Assembly (NCBI RefSeq): GCF_018221685.1 | Contig: NZ_JAGJTM010000004.1 | Span: forward strand, 186,001 to 250,000 | Direction: 5' to 3' | From: Bombella apis | Lineage (GTDB): Bacteria; Pseudomonadota; Alphaproteobacteria; Acetobacterales; Acetobacteraceae | Length of the DNA: 64,000 nucleotides | In this document: positions 54,482 through 62,530 of the stretch, one piece after another | Layout of the letters: each line of letters begins with the position of its first letter | Numbering within the stretch: the first letter of the stretch is position 1 | Notes under the pieces: generated by a model | Databases searched by the model: none | Seen by the model: the letters and a program-made list of their open reading frames with translations, nothing else | What the model was told of the DNA's origin: nothing | Program-made: the position numbers and the translations under genes

Positions 54482-56392
54482 TCACCTGCCAGTGGGAGCG
54501 ACCTGTTTCCAACGGTAGAGCGTGAGAAGACTCCCAGCCCAGAGGGCCAGACTGGCAAAGCTGAAGGCGATGGTCAGTTCTGCCGCAAGAGGGGTCTGCA
54601 CGGCTGTATGACGCATAAGCACGATTGTGACGGCTCCCGAAAGACAGAAGGCCGCAAGGGCCAGAATGATCCCGCGGCATAAGGCTCTGGGCAGCAGACA
54701 GTAGCTGACCAGTGTCAAGGCAATCAGCCCATGGTAGGCTAGGCTGGTCTGCTGGTATGAGTGTTCCATGTCTGGCGTTGAGACGCTGGACAGATGGGGG
54801 ATCGGTGTCAGATGGGTCATGAGGGGGCTGATGGCGATGATGCCGCACAGCCCCAGCAGGCAGCCCAGCAGTGTCCCTTCGCTCAGACGGCCCAGCCAGA
54901 GAGTGGCGGGTGTTTCCACGCAGGACGTCTGTCCCGGTTTCCTGCGGCGGTGGGTATTGAGCCAGAGCTGGTTGGCAGCATGGAAAAAACCGACGCCGCA
55001 CAGACCCAGTGCCACATAGAGCCAGCGGACAAATTCGCCGCCAAAACTCCCGAAATGCAAGGCGAGGCACCATGTCAGGATACGGCGGGCTGGTGTTTGC
55101 TGGCCGGGTAGATTCTGGCTGTCGATCAGGTGGCCTGTTTCGGGGGTCAGCAGGACAGCGCCACGATCCCGGCCAATGAGCGGGTTCTGGAGGTCTGTTC
55201 CTTCTGCCAGCAGATAAGACTGTCCTGCCGGAGGCAGGCTCCGCTCCCCATTGGCATTGTAGAGCGGGGCATGGAGGGCAAGGCGCTCGGCCTGACTGTC
55301 CGTGCCGTGAGGGGACAGGACATAATCCAGCGTGAGGGGATGAAAATCTGGTGCCAGTTCATGCAGGAAGGACAGGGCTTTTTCGGGGGGAAGAAGCGAT
55401 GATGCTGATGGCATCTCTCTGGCAGTTGCCTGCTGGATGCCGTCATGCCCCGAGGAGACAGGGTACAGTAGCGGCGAGAAGGCAAAAAGTGCCGTTGTCA
55501 GGGCGATGATGAGGTGGAAGGGAAGGGAGCAGAGGCCGAGAAGACTGTGGAGGTCGAGCCAGAGGCGGCGGCTGTGGCCCTGCAGGCGGACGCTCATGAG
55601 GTGGCGCCATATGCCGGGCAGAAGAAGAATGACACCGGAGAGTAGCGCCAGGCCGTAAAGGAGGCAAACGGTACCGACAAGAGGCATGGCCCAGTTTTCA
55701 GGCAGTGGCAGGCCCAGACGGCGGTGCAGCCCTCCGATGAACGTGGGAACAGGGGACAGGGTCAGCTGGTGAAGGGAGGGAGTATGAGAGGCAGGCAGGC
55801 TGATGAGAATATGGGATGCTGGCAGGCCGAGGGGCAACTCTGGCCCTGTCGGGATGCTGAGGGTGGCCGTATCTGATGTTTTGAGGCCGACCCTGTAATG
55901 GAGGCCGGGGAAGATGGAGGGTAGGTCTTCTGTCCGGGATGTGAGAATCTGGTCAAGCGTCGCGGGGATGTCTGCCAGTGGGAGGGCTCCATGGTCCGGC
56001 AGGGGCGGCTGGCTCCATTGTTGAAGAGGGGCGGCAAACAGGGTCATGGTTCCAGCCAGAAAGCTCATGGAAAGCAGAGTGCCGGTTGTAATGCCGATCC
56101 AGCCATGCAGGGCGCGGTACCGGATGGCCAGATGCTGGAGCTTTTGCCACGGGCCGAGGCCGATACACAGGGTCAGCCCCGTAATCCCGGCCAGACAGGC
56201 GCCCGTCATCAGCAGGCAGAAGCCCGTCATGCCATAAGGGCGGAAACAGGGGAGGGTTATGTCTGCCCAACAGGCCGCCATGATGAAAAGAGCTGCCAGC
56301 AGGCCACCGATGCCCAATCGCAGCCACAATACGGCAGAAGGATGGGGCTGTGGGGGAACCGGCCGCCTGTCCCTGCCTTGTGATCCCTTCAT
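54482..56392 (-). CDS. PepSY-associated membrane protein
   Basis: About 636 residues with multiple membrane segments. YRALHGWIGITTGTLLSMSFLAGTM is the PepSY-associated first span (quoted in part), RLWLDLHSLLGLCSLPFHL is the second conserved His/helix region, and LALHFGSFGGEFVRWLYVALGL is the third. These proteins occur with siderophore or haem systems and may reduce iron at the inner membrane. The start at 56392 overlaps the upstream stop by one base (TGATG). The frame continues upstream, but that part is antisense to nothing and lacks coding sense, so I discount it. Confidence 0.75.
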   Translation of the reverse strand: MKGSQGRDRRPVPPQPHPSAVLWLRLGIGGLLAALFIMAACWADITLPCFRPYGMTGFCLLMTGACLAGITGLTLCIGLGPWQKLQHLAIRYRALHGWIGITTGTLLSMSFLAGTMTLFAAPLQQWSQPPLPDHGALPLADIPATLDQILTSRTEDLPSIFPGLHYRVGLKTSDTATLSIPTGPELPLGLPASHILISLPASHTPSLHQLTLSPVPTFIGGLHRRLGLPLPENWAMPLVGTVCLLYGLALLSGVILLLPGIWRHLMSVRLQGHSRRLWLDLHSLLGLCSLPFHLIIALTTALFAFSPLLYPVSSGHDGIQQATAREMPSASSLLPPEKALSFLHELAPDFHPLTLDYVLSPHGTDSQAERLALHAPLYNANGERSLPPAGQSYLLAEGTDLQNPLIGRDRGAVLLTPETGHLIDSQNLPGQQTPARRILTWCLALHFGSFGGEFVRWLYVALGLCGVGFFHAANQLWLNTHRRRKPGQTSCVETPATLWLGRLSEGTLLGCLLGLCGIIAISPLMTHLTPIPHLSSVSTPDMEHSYQQTSLAYHGLIALTLVSYCLLPRALCRGIILALAAFCLSGAVTIVLMRHTAVQTPLAAELTIAFSFASLALWAGSLLTLYRWKQVAPTGR

Positions 56393-56691
56393 CAGGACGT
56401 ATGGGACTGGGTGGAAATGAGAATGGCCCAGAGGATGGGCATGATGCACAGCAGCACCATGCCAAGCCCACCAAGGCAGAAAAAAGCGGTTACGGCACCG
56501 AAGACATGAGCCCATAGCAGCCATGCCAGCCCGCTGGACAGGGCAAGGCCGACCACACCGGCAGTACGGCCCAGCTTCTCGGGTCCGGGCGTATTGCCGG
56601 GGAGCTGCATCCACAGGAGCACGGCCCACACGGCCCCGGCCAGAAGGCCGCCCCAGAAGAAAACGGGCTCAGACGCAGTCTCCAGTCTCAT
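56392..56691 (-). CDS. small membrane protein upstream of the PepSY gene
   Basis: 99 residues with three hydrophobic segments (FWGGLLAGAVWAVLLWMQL, VVGLALSSGLAWLLWAHVF, MVLLCIMPILWAILIS). It overlaps the PepSY start by one base, so it is cotranslated. Small membrane proteins such as DUF3649 and DUF3325 occupy this place next to PepSY proteins in many iron-regulated clusters, but I cannot match the family with confidence. Confidence 0.65.
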   Translation of the reverse strand: MRLETASEPVFFWGGLLAGAVWAVLLWMQLPGNTPGPEKLGRTAGVVGLALSSGLAWLLWAHVFGAVTAFFCLGGLGMVLLCIMPILWAILISTQSHTS

Positions 56692-56797
56692 GCTCCCTCC
56701 GGTTTCCCCGCATTCCGCCTGCTACAGGAAGGCTGGCAGGTGGATCATGCTCTGTAACGGGCCGGATTTTATGGGGAAGAGGGAAGAGACGTCAAAC

Positions 56798-56814
56798 CTG
56801 TATAATTTATACAG
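56798..56814. promoter_or_regulatory. perfect 17-base palindrome, operator candidate
   Basis: CTGTATAA-T-TTATACAG: 8-base arms around a single base. It contains TATAAT on the plus strand (56801-56806). On the minus strand it lies just upstream of TTGACG (56789-56794) and TAAAAT, a fair promoter for the small membrane protein/PepSY operon. A dimeric regulator, perhaps of metal supply, is likely; which one is unknown. Confidence 0.6.
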
Positions 56815-56830
56815 GATATAAGGAGTCCTG

Positions 56831-56905
56831 ATGTCAGGCTTCCATGCCGCACTGCCGCCGCTTCTTACTGCCGCCGGAAGGGGAGGCGTTTGCGCAGGCC
56901 GCTGA
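56831..56905 (+). CDS. very short ORF (24 codons) with ideal ribosome site
   Basis: ATG at 56831 is preceded by AAGGAG with a 5-base spacer and follows the palindrome at 56798 by 17 bases. The peptide MSGFHAALPPLLTAAGRGG ends after 24 residues. It may be a leader peptide or the start of a decayed gene; another frame (56844-57050) also stays open across this stretch. Confidence 0.25.
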   Translation: MSGFHAALPPLLTAAGRGGVCAGR

Positions 56906-56982
56906 GTGGTCCTGCTGCCGCAAAACCAACGAGCAGGGAAGCTGTGACGGTCAACTGAAAAAGAAAGTGATAGGAGGACGAC

Positions 56983-57036
56983 ATGATTCTGTTCTCCAAG
57001 GCGGGGGTGACGGATGTCATCCTCAGGCATCAGTAA
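56983..57036 (+). CDS. very short ORF (17 codons) with strong ribosome site
   Basis: AGGAGG, five bases, then ATG at 56983; the peptide MILFSKAGVTDVILRHQ ends at a TAA. Such a strong initiation signal is unlikely by chance, yet 17 residues are too few to assign. It may be a leader peptide or the intact 5' end of a decayed gene. Confidence 0.25.
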   Translation: MILFSKAGVTDVILRHQ

Positions 57037-57086
57037 TTAATTTTACGTAATAAAGGAATGGTTTTTTGGAGGCTTCTACAAAAAAT

Positions 57087-57191
57087 ATGAAAGGGTGCTG
57101 TTTTTGCTGCCTGTTCTGTGGAACGTACTGCTATGGGCAGGCCCTCTGGCAGGTAGGGGAGCGGGCCTGGAAGAAGAGGAAGCAGGGATGA
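57087..57191 (+). CDS. candidate cysteine-rich micropeptide coupled to the GNAT gene
   Basis: 34 residues starting MKGCCFCCLFCGTYC: six cysteines within the first 15 residues, followed by a basic tail (KKRKQG). Its stop overlaps the acetyltransferase start by four bases (ATGA). A GGAGG lies 14 bases before the ATG, rather far. The cysteines could bind a metal; equally this may be a chance frame. Confidence 0.2.
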   Translation: MKGCCFCCLFCGTYCYGQALWQVGERAWKKRKQG

Positions 57192-57700
57192 AGATTCGGC
57201 CAGCTGAAGACAGGGACATTGCCGCCATTACCGGGATATACAACCATGCTGTCAGTACGACGACAGCCATATGGAATGACAGGGTGGTGGACAGTGCCAA
57301 TCGTGCCGCCTGGCTGAAAGCCCACGATGAGGCAGGCCTTCCCGTGCTGGTGGCCGTTGATGACGGGGGTGGAGTGGCTGGTTATGCCACGTTCGGGCCA
57401 TGGCGTGCCTGGGATGGCTACCGTCATACCGTGGAACATTCCGTCTATGTTCACAAGGACAGGCAGAGGGCCGGGATCGGGAGGGCTCTGATGGTGGCTC
57501 TTCTGGAAGAGGCCCGCCAGCGGGGATATCATGCCATGGTTGCCGGGATTGAATCGGGCAATGTCGGCTCCATCCGACTGCATGAACAGCTGGGTTTTGC
57601 TGTGGTTGGGCAGTGTCGGCAGGTCGGCTGCAAGTTCGGGCGCTGGCTGGATTTGACCTTCATGCAGATTCTTCTTGATGATCGCTCCAGCCCGGGCTGA
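57188..57700 (+). CDS. GNAT N-acetyltransferase (phosphinothricin acetyltransferase-like)
   Basis: 170 residues starting MKIRPAEDRDIAAITGIYNHAV, the PAT-type opening. YRHTVEHSVYVHKDRQRAGIGRAL contains the acetyl-CoA loop RQRAGIGRAL, and MVAGIESGNVGSIRLHEQLGF is the C-terminal family motif (given in part as GIESGNVGSIRLHEQLGF). The PAT/YwnH group acetylates methionine sulfoximine-like or amino acid analogues. ATG at 57188 has AGGAAGCAGGG upstream; the longer frame from 57095 lacks such a site. Confidence 0.9.
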   Translation: MKIRPAEDRDIAAITGIYNHAVSTTTAIWNDRVVDSANRAAWLKAHDEAGLPVLVAVDDGGGVAGYATFGPWRAWDGYRHTVEHSVYVHKDRQRAGIGRALMVALLEEARQRGYHAMVAGIESGNVGSIRLHEQLGFAVVGQCRQVGCKFGRWLDLTFMQILLDDRSSPG

Positions 57701-57892
57701 AAGTCCTTCTCTGTCGGAATCTTGATTTGCACGGCAAAGCTGATGTGTGAATGTTAATTCATGTTCCGGTTGGGGAACAAAATGACAGCTTGCCGGGAAG
57801 GAGACGGTCATGGTGACAGGCTGGGCCTCCTTTGGCATCTGTGCCCTGCCGGTCTGTGACAAGTGTGGAATGATAGGGAGGTCCTGGGACTG

Positions 57893-58384
57893 ATGATGGT
57901 ACGATATGGGAAAGCCGGTCTTTATGGTGGGATGATGGCACTGGGCATGAGCTTAATGGCTGGAGCTGCCCAGGCAGAGGGCTTGGACCGTGTGTATGAG
58001 GTGCAGGCCCAGCTGTCTCCAACAGCCCTTGTGGCGGGCAACAGCACGCCAGTGGATGTGCTGAAGACCCAGATCGGCCCGAATATCCGGCAGGAACAGG
58101 ATGAGAAGACGGTTTCCATCGGTCAGGACAGCTACAGGCTGGACCAGTACCGCATGAGGGTGCGTCTGCGCCATGGTGCTGGTGGCGGGTATGATGATGG
58201 TACGGTAAGCTATGTGATCTCTGCCAACCTGAGCCGGAAGAACAGCGATCATGCGACGTCCATTTTCACGCGGGTGAGAGGCGTCCTGAAGATGCATGAT
58301 GGCCAGGCTGCGGCTGTTCTGCCAGCCAATCGTTATTTCAAGGGCACGGTGCAGGTTGGTGCCATTGCGGCGAAGCTGTTCTGA
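57893..58384 (+). CDS. secreted protein of unknown function (first of a pair)
   Basis: About 163 residues with a Sec signal peptide (GMMALGMSLMAGAAQAEG). The mature part is mixed alpha/beta, without cysteines, and ends QVGAIAAKLF. AGGGAGG precedes the start. The next gene begins about 20 bases after the stop and also encodes a secreted protein, so they are probably co-transcribed. No family recognised. Confidence 0.6.
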   Translation: MMVRYGKAGLYGGMMALGMSLMAGAAQAEGLDRVYEVQAQLSPTALVAGNSTPVDVLKTQIGPNIRQEQDEKTVSIGQDSYRLDQYRMRVRLRHGAGGGYDDGTVSYVISANLSRKNSDHATSIFTRVRGVLKMHDGQAAAVLPANRYFKGTVQVGAIAAKLF

Positions 58385-58404
58385 ACGTGAAGGGAGACTG
58401 GACC

Positions 58405-58761
58405 GTGTGGCGGTTTACGAAAGGCAGCATGGCCCTCCTGGCCTGTCTCATGGTTCCGGCTGGTGCCATGGCGGCTGGGCTGGCCCTGCCGGCTTCAGGA
58501 ATCAAGGCGCCGTACAGCCCGTTGGCCATTCCAACCCGGATGACGCCCCTTGAAGATTCCCTGGAAACCCTGCTGGACAGGCAATACCGTGTTGTTGCTG
58601 CCCATCAGGCCGGAGGGGAGGAGGTGCTGGTTCTGTTCCAGGGGGATATGCCGGACAGGGCTGGAAGTACGGTCCTGTGTGCCCTGACGATGCCCAATCC
58701 TGCCAGGGATCAGAATGTCGTGACATCACGTTGCTGGGCCCTGAACCACCCTGACCGGTAA
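58405..58761 (+). CDS. secreted protein of unknown function (second of a pair)
   Basis: About 118 residues starting at a GTG that has AGGGAGA nine bases upstream; a GTG at 58387 would add six. Signal peptide MALLACLMVPAGAMAAG. The mature part has two cysteines (TVLCALTM, SRCWALNH) that could form a disulfide. No family recognised. Confidence 0.55.
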   Translation: MWRFTKGSMALLACLMVPAGAMAAGLALPASGIKAPYSPLAIPTRMTPLEDSLETLLDRQYRVVAAHQAGGEEVLVLFQGDMPDRAGSTVLCALTMPNPARDQNVVTSRCWALNHPDR

Positions 58762-58902
58762 AACATGCCGTCATGCCTGTGCAAGAAAGCCGTTCTGCTG
58801 TGTGTACAGGTATGTTACTCATTCTGCGATGTCATGTGGTCCGTCATGCCTCATGTCTCTGCCCTCGGGTAGAGAAGACGGCTCAGGGAGGGAGCTATCT
58901 TT

Positions 58903-59343
58903 ATGGTTGATTCAGTTTACAGTCTGCTTGGTTATGAGGCGGAGGTGCGCCAGCTGGGGAAGAAGATCGGGCGTTTGTCCAAGCATGAGCTTTTTTCACA
59001 GGATCTGACAGCTTTCCCTACTGCACATCCACGGGTCGAGCCCCGGCATGAGGCTTTTTATCGTGAGATCGAGGCATCCCATCTCTTTTACCGGCAGATG
59101 GTCAGCTCGATGGAGCGGGAGTTTCATGCTCTTTGTGAGTGTTTTTCATCTGAGCGCTATTATGCGGTTGATGGTGACTTCAACCATCTGATGGTGAAAT
59201 TCAACGGTGATGCTGCCAACGATACGCTGGCCTCCATGCGGTTCATGAACCGTTTTATCCTCTGCCTGAAGAAGGGAGCACCCTTTGGGGAGGATGACAC
59301 GCATGTCCTGTTCGCCAATTACGGGCGGCTGGTGGTCCGCTAG
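58903..59343 (+). CDS. protein of unknown function (146 residues)
   Basis: A soluble, highly charged helical protein beginning MVDSVYSLLGYEAEVRQLG, with two cysteines and no signal or membrane segment. GGGAG lies eight bases before the ATG. The next gene starts 52 bases later. I do not recognise a family and assign no function. Confidence 0.6.
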   Translation: MVDSVYSLLGYEAEVRQLGKKIGRLSKHELFSQDLTAFPTAHPRVEPRHEAFYREIEASHLFYRQMVSSMEREFHALCECFSSERYYAVDGDFNHLMVKFNGDAANDTLASMRFMNRFILCLKKGAPFGEDDTHVLFANYGRLVVR

Positions 59344-59395
59344 GCGGCAGGGCTGCATTTTTTCTGGCAGAGTGGCGCATGGCAGGGAACCCAGC

Positions 59396-60013
59396 ATGAC
59401 CTTTGATCTCTACACCACGCTGTATATCGTGGCCATCATTGCCGAGGCCATGACGGCTGCCCTGCTGGCGGGCAAGCTGGAGATGGATCTTGTAGGGGTG
59501 TTCCTGTTGGGATGGATCACCGCCCTGGGGGGAGGGTCCATCCGGGATGTGCTGCTCAACCATTATCCATTGTCCTGGGTGCGGCACCCCAGTTACCCGC
59601 TCATTACCGGGTTTGCCGCCCTGGCCACCATCATGGTGGCCCAGCACATGCACAGGTTGCGCAAACTGTTCCTGTTTCTGGATGCAATTGGCCTTGTCGT
59701 CTTTACCGTTATGGGCTGCCAGGTAGCGATGACGGAACATCTTTCTGTGGTCTGTGTCATCATTTCTGGCATGATCACGGGATGTATGGGCGGCGTGCTG
59801 CGGGATATACTCTGCAATGACATTCCGCTGCTGTTCCGGTCCGAACTGTATGGCACGGTGTCTGTCAGTACGGGGGTCGTGTTTCTCTGCTGCTCCCATA
59901 TTGTGGACAACAGGAACATCGAGCTGCTGATCTCCATGATTTTTGGCATCAGTTTCCGTCTGCTCTCCATCCGCTACAACTGGACACTGCCACGCTTCAG
60001 TTATCGGTCCTGA
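59396..60013 (+). CDS. TRIC-channel-like UPF0126 membrane protein (YadS/YicG family)
   Basis: 205 residues in two repeats of three membrane spans each. The repeated glycine-rich motifs LGGGSIRDVLLN (repeat 1) and GCMGGVLRDILCN (repeat 2) are the family signature and place this with the bacterial TRIC-like potassium channels. ATG at 59396 has AGGGAACC upstream. It converges with ynfA. Confidence 0.88.
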   Translation: MTFDLYTTLYIVAIIAEAMTAALLAGKLEMDLVGVFLLGWITALGGGSIRDVLLNHYPLSWVRHPSYPLITGFAALATIMVAQHMHRLRKLFLFLDAIGLVVFTVMGCQVAMTEHLSVVCVIISGMITGCMGGVLRDILCNDIPLLFRSELYGTVSVSTGVVFLCCSHIVDNRNIELLISMIFGISFRLLSIRYNWTLPRFSYRS

Positions 60014-60022
60014 GGCAGGTGG

Positions 60023-60364
60023 TCAGGTCCGGCCATGGGGGGCCAGAAGAATGAGCAGGGCTCCCACCAGGCAGAGGGCAGCCCCTGCCATGTCCCATGC
60101 ATCCGGTGCCAGACCCTCCACGGCCCAGCCCCAAAAGAGGCTGGTGATGATATAGAGGCCGCCATACAGGGCATAGGCCCGCCCGGCATGGTCAGCCGGG
60201 CTGAATGTCAGCAGGATAGCGAACAGGCCGAGGCACAGCCCGCCGGGCAGGAGCCAGAGCGGGGACCGCCCCAGCCGCAGCCAGGCCCAGACAGAGAAAC
60301 AGCCTGCAATTTCAGCGAAGGCCGCCAGGCCGTAGAGCAGGCAGGCAATGAGAGCATGTGACAT
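60023..60364 (-). CDS. ynfA: YnfA/UPF0060-family small membrane protein
   Basis: 113 residues with four membrane spans, matching the UPF0060 pattern: [20 protein letters not shown], then [23 protein letters not shown] (given in part), and [14 protein letters not shown] at the end. YnfA resembles the small multidrug resistance exporters. ATG at 60364 has AGGA nine bases upstream. This is the last chromosomal gene before the prophage. Confidence 0.9.
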   Translation of the reverse strand: MSHALIACLLYGLAAFAEIAGCFSVWAWLRLGRSPLWLLPGGLCLGLFAILLTFSPADHAGRAYALYGGLYIITSLFWGWAVEGLAPDAWDMAGAALCLVGALLILLAPHGRT

Positions 60365-60457
60365 GGCCGATGGTCCTGACGTGATGACGCTATCTGTTCT
60401 GTAGCAGGTGAGACAGCTCACAGGCGAGGGCGGAGAGAGACGGTCTCTGCCTGGGGC

Positions 60458-60685
60458 TCAGGAATTATGTGAGGCTTCTTTCGCTGGGTGCCCTGGCTGG
60501 AGGTGATTTCTGGCCCAACCGACATTCAGTGCCAGCGTGGATATGCATCGGTATGGCAGTATCCAGCGGGAACCAGCCGCTGGCGGGCGGATGAACACGG
60601 TCATCAGATTGCAGAGGATGATGACCAGCGCCACGTAGTTCTGGAGACCATCGGGAAGGGTGGTGAAAAAGGAGCTGATATCCAT
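60458..60685 (-). CDS. small phage membrane protein
   Basis: 75 residues starting MDISSFFTTLPDGLQNYVAL with one clear membrane segment (NYVALVIILCNLMTVFI). GGAG lies nine bases upstream. Being the last gene of the lysis cassette and having one span, it could be a holin or accessory protein, but no family is recognised. Confidence 0.5.
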   Translation of the reverse strand: MDISSFFTTLPDGLQNYVALVIILCNLMTVFIRPPAAGSRWILPYRCISTLALNVGWARNHLQPGHPAKEASHNS

Positions 60686-60760
60686 TGGCGGTATCTCCGT
60701 GATGATAAGGCCGCAGAGAGGCGGTCATGGGATTGATGTATGATGAGATGGAAGCGTCAG

Positions 60761-61216
60761 TCAGGTCGCTGGGGTCTGCCGGAGGGCAGGGAGGGCTGCT
60801 GCGACCTGGGCCACCAGCCGTCCATAAGGGTTCTGGCCATTTTCGTAGTGGATGATGGCCTCCATCAGGCTGGCAAGCAGGGTGGCTGTAGGCGGGCCGA
60901 GGACTGTATCCGGCGTCACGCCAAGGACCTGCGCAACAGTATCAATGTAGCGTCGGGTATCGTTCTCGGCCGGAGGGGCCCATTGGCTGATGATGCAGGC
61001 GACGGTATCCAGCCTGTCCCGTACCATGTAACGGCAGAGCTGGTCCCGCAAGGCCATCAGGCCAGCTTCTGATGTGGAGAAGTGGGCAAAGCGGGGCGTG
61101 ATGCCTGGCTCCGCAGGCTCCAGCATTGCGCCGGGCTGATGGGCGAAGTTGAGGTTGCCCGGATTGTTGTTGCGGATGCCACGGGGTGGCCGGGTGGGTG
61201 TCTGGGGCATGGTCAT
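60761..61216 (-). CDS. phage structural protein P5-like
   Basis: 151 residues starting MTMPQTPTRPPRGIRNNNPGNL. GIRNNNPGNL is the hallmark of phage proteins annotated as structural protein P5, found in many prophage lysis regions and thought to act on peptidoglycan. Its start overlaps the upstream stop by one base (TGATG). Whether it is the endolysin of this phage is not settled by the sequence. Confidence 0.7.
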   Translation of the reverse strand: MTMPQTPTRPPRGIRNNNPGNLNFAHQPGAMLEPAEPGITPRFAHFSTSEAGLMALRDQLCRYMVRDRLDTVACIISQWAPPAENDTRRYIDTVAQVLGVTPDTVLGPPTATLLASLMEAIIHYENGQNPYGRLVAQVAAALPALRQTPAT

Positions 61217-61515
61217 CAGCCTCCGAAGAAATGGGGGTAGAGCGTGTGGATGAGTTGATAGAGCCCCACGGCGACTGCTCCGCCAACCGCACCGCCGCCT
61301 GTGATGGCGGCTGTAACAGTGCGTGACCGTAATGAATTGCTCTCCCGTATCTGTTCGCTCAGGGAGGCAATGCCAGCATGAAGTTCCAGCGCCAGATTAT
61401 CGATCTTGTTGCTGAGCTTTGTGAGGTCTTCATCATGACGGGCCTGTACTGCCTCCAGGGCGGCAATCCGCTCGTTGAGAGGGGTGATCCTGTCAGGAAG
61501 GTGTGTGGGCATCAT
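61216..61515 (-). CDS. phage holin-like/haemolysin-XhlA-like protein
   Basis: About 99 residues: a coiled coil (ERIAALEAVQARHDEDLTKL and following) and one C-terminal membrane segment (TVTAAITGGGAVGGAVAVGL), the layout of XhlA-type proteins that accompany holins. The start is at 61515 or 61512; a TTG at 61557 would place it inside the terminator. It is followed without gap by the P5-like gene. Confidence 0.6.
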   Translation of the reverse strand: MMPTHLPDRITPLNERIAALEAVQARHDEDLTKLSNKIDNLALELHAGIASLSEQIRESNSLRSRTVTAAITGGGAVGGAVAVGLYQLIHTLYPHFFGG

Positions 61516-61529
61516 GGGAGCAGTTCCAT

Positions 61530-61555
61530 AAAAAAAACCGCCTTGGCGGGCGGTC
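61530..61555 (-). terminator. intrinsic terminator inside the phage lysis region
   Basis: On the minus strand ACCGCC-CGCCAA-GGCGGT is followed by eight Ts (61537-61530). It sits between the o-spanin-like stop (61579) and the start of the holin-like gene, so it may limit transcription into the last lysis genes. Confidence 0.8.
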
Positions 61556-61578
61556 AATGTGGGGTGAGAGCGTGGTGG

Positions 61579-61812
61579 TCAGCTACAGATTTTTTGAATT
61601 TCATGGCGTTCATTTCCATAATCCAGAAGGAAGAGGGGCGTTTCCTTCAGGTCAGGATGGAGATGGAGCTCTCTGGCGACAGCTCGCTCTTCTTCTGGCG
61701 AATAATGGACAAGCGCCGGGCAAAGGGGACGAAAGGGAGGCTGGTTGCAGCCTGCCAGCAGGCACAAGGCCAGCCCTGCCAGTAGTCCCGCAGGCGGTGG
61801 AGCGGGGGCCAT
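61579..61812 (-). CDS. phage Rz1-like outer-membrane spanin lipoprotein (candidate)
   Basis: 77 residues with a lipoprotein signal (LLAGLALCLLAGC, lipobox Cys22), a short Pro-containing mature part and no membrane span. It overlaps the preceding gene by one base (TGATG). Short lipoproteins directly behind a small protein with one membrane anchor are typical o-spanins, which fuse inner and outer membranes during lysis. Function is inferred from layout. Confidence 0.55.
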   Translation of the reverse strand: MAPAPPPAGLLAGLALCLLAGCNQPPFRPLCPALVHYSPEEERAVARELHLHPDLKETPLFLLDYGNERHEIQKICS

Positions 61813-62045
61813 CAGAATTGTCCCTTTTCCAGTGTGTCCAGCAGCTGGGTGCGGGTCCGCAGGCCGTTGGTACGGGCTTCGAGCATGGTGCGGGCGGCCT
61901 TGCTTGTGGCCTGGGCTGTTGCCGCGTCCTGCTGGCTGGACCGGACCCGTGCGCTGTTGCGTCCAGCCCTGTTGGCATAGGCAATCAGCCCTCCCAGAAA
62001 GGCCAGCATGGTGAGGAGAAAACAGCCTGCAAAATAGGGATTCAT
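61812..62045 (-). CDS. phage Rz-like inner-membrane spanin (candidate)
   Basis: 77 residues: an N-terminal membrane anchor (FLLTMLAFLGGLIAYANRA) and a charged helical domain (TMLEARTNGLRTRTQLLD). It is short for an i-spanin, but the anchor-plus-helix layout and the overlapping lipoprotein gene downstream fit. ATG at 62045 has GAGAG upstream; a TTG at 62057 is possible. It follows the tail-assembly-like gene directly. Confidence 0.5.
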   Translation of the reverse strand: MNPYFAGCFLLTMLAFLGGLIAYANRAGRNSARVRSSQQDAATAQATSKAARTMLEARTNGLRTRTQLLDTLEKGQF

Positions 62046-62053
62046 GGGGGCTC

Positions 62054-62530
62054 TCAATCTGTTGGTCTTGCGGGTAACGTGGGGAGGGACGTTGGTGTGT
62101 CAGAACCATCCAGGATGGCTCTCAGTGTGCTGACACAGGCCCGCATTTTGGGGCCGAAGGTTTCGCCCATGGCGGTAGTCATGGCTGCCTGTTGCTGAAC
62201 CTGCAGCATCATGGCGGCGGCCTGGTCCCGCAGGGTGGTGGAGGGTGTTTTTCCCTGTGTGATGCCCCCCTTGGAGAGAACTGGATTTACAACAGGGCGG
62301 GCGTTCCAGTCCTCATCCGTGACATGCAGGCGGATGGCCCGGCTTCCCGCAGGCATGTGCGGTGTGACCTGCTGGAGCAGCTCTTCTTCCGTCAGGCTGT
62401 GGGCGGTTATGGTGCCATCGGCCTGTTTCCTGTCCTGCGTGAGGGGAATGATGGTCCAGCCACGGATGGGGACAGGCTCCATGGCGGCTCCTTCATCAAT
62501 TATGGCGAAATAGGCCATGTTCTGGGTCAT
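62054..62530 (-). CDS. phage tail-fibre-assembly-like protein
   Basis: 158 residues. MTQNMAYFAIIDEGAAMEP and WTIIPLTQDR, the DEDWNARPVVNPVLSK segment and the short helical tail suggest a tail-fibre chaperone or accessory protein. Its start overlaps the stop of the tail spike gene by four bases, the usual place of such chaperones. No definite family match. Confidence 0.45.
   Translation of the reverse strand: MTQNMAYFAIIDEGAAMEPVPIRGWTIIPLTQDRKQADGTITAHSLTEEELLQQVTPHMPAGSRAIRLHVTDEDWNARPVVNPVLSKGGITQGKTPSTTLRDQAAAMMLQVQQQAAMTTAMGETFGPKMRACVSTLRAILDGSDTPTSLPTLPARPTD

Noticed and set aside
56393-56629. 79-residue upstream extension of the PepSY protein
   Set aside because: It overlaps most of the small membrane protein gene in another frame and has Arg/Cys-rich shadow composition; the TGATG overlap fixes the start at 56392.
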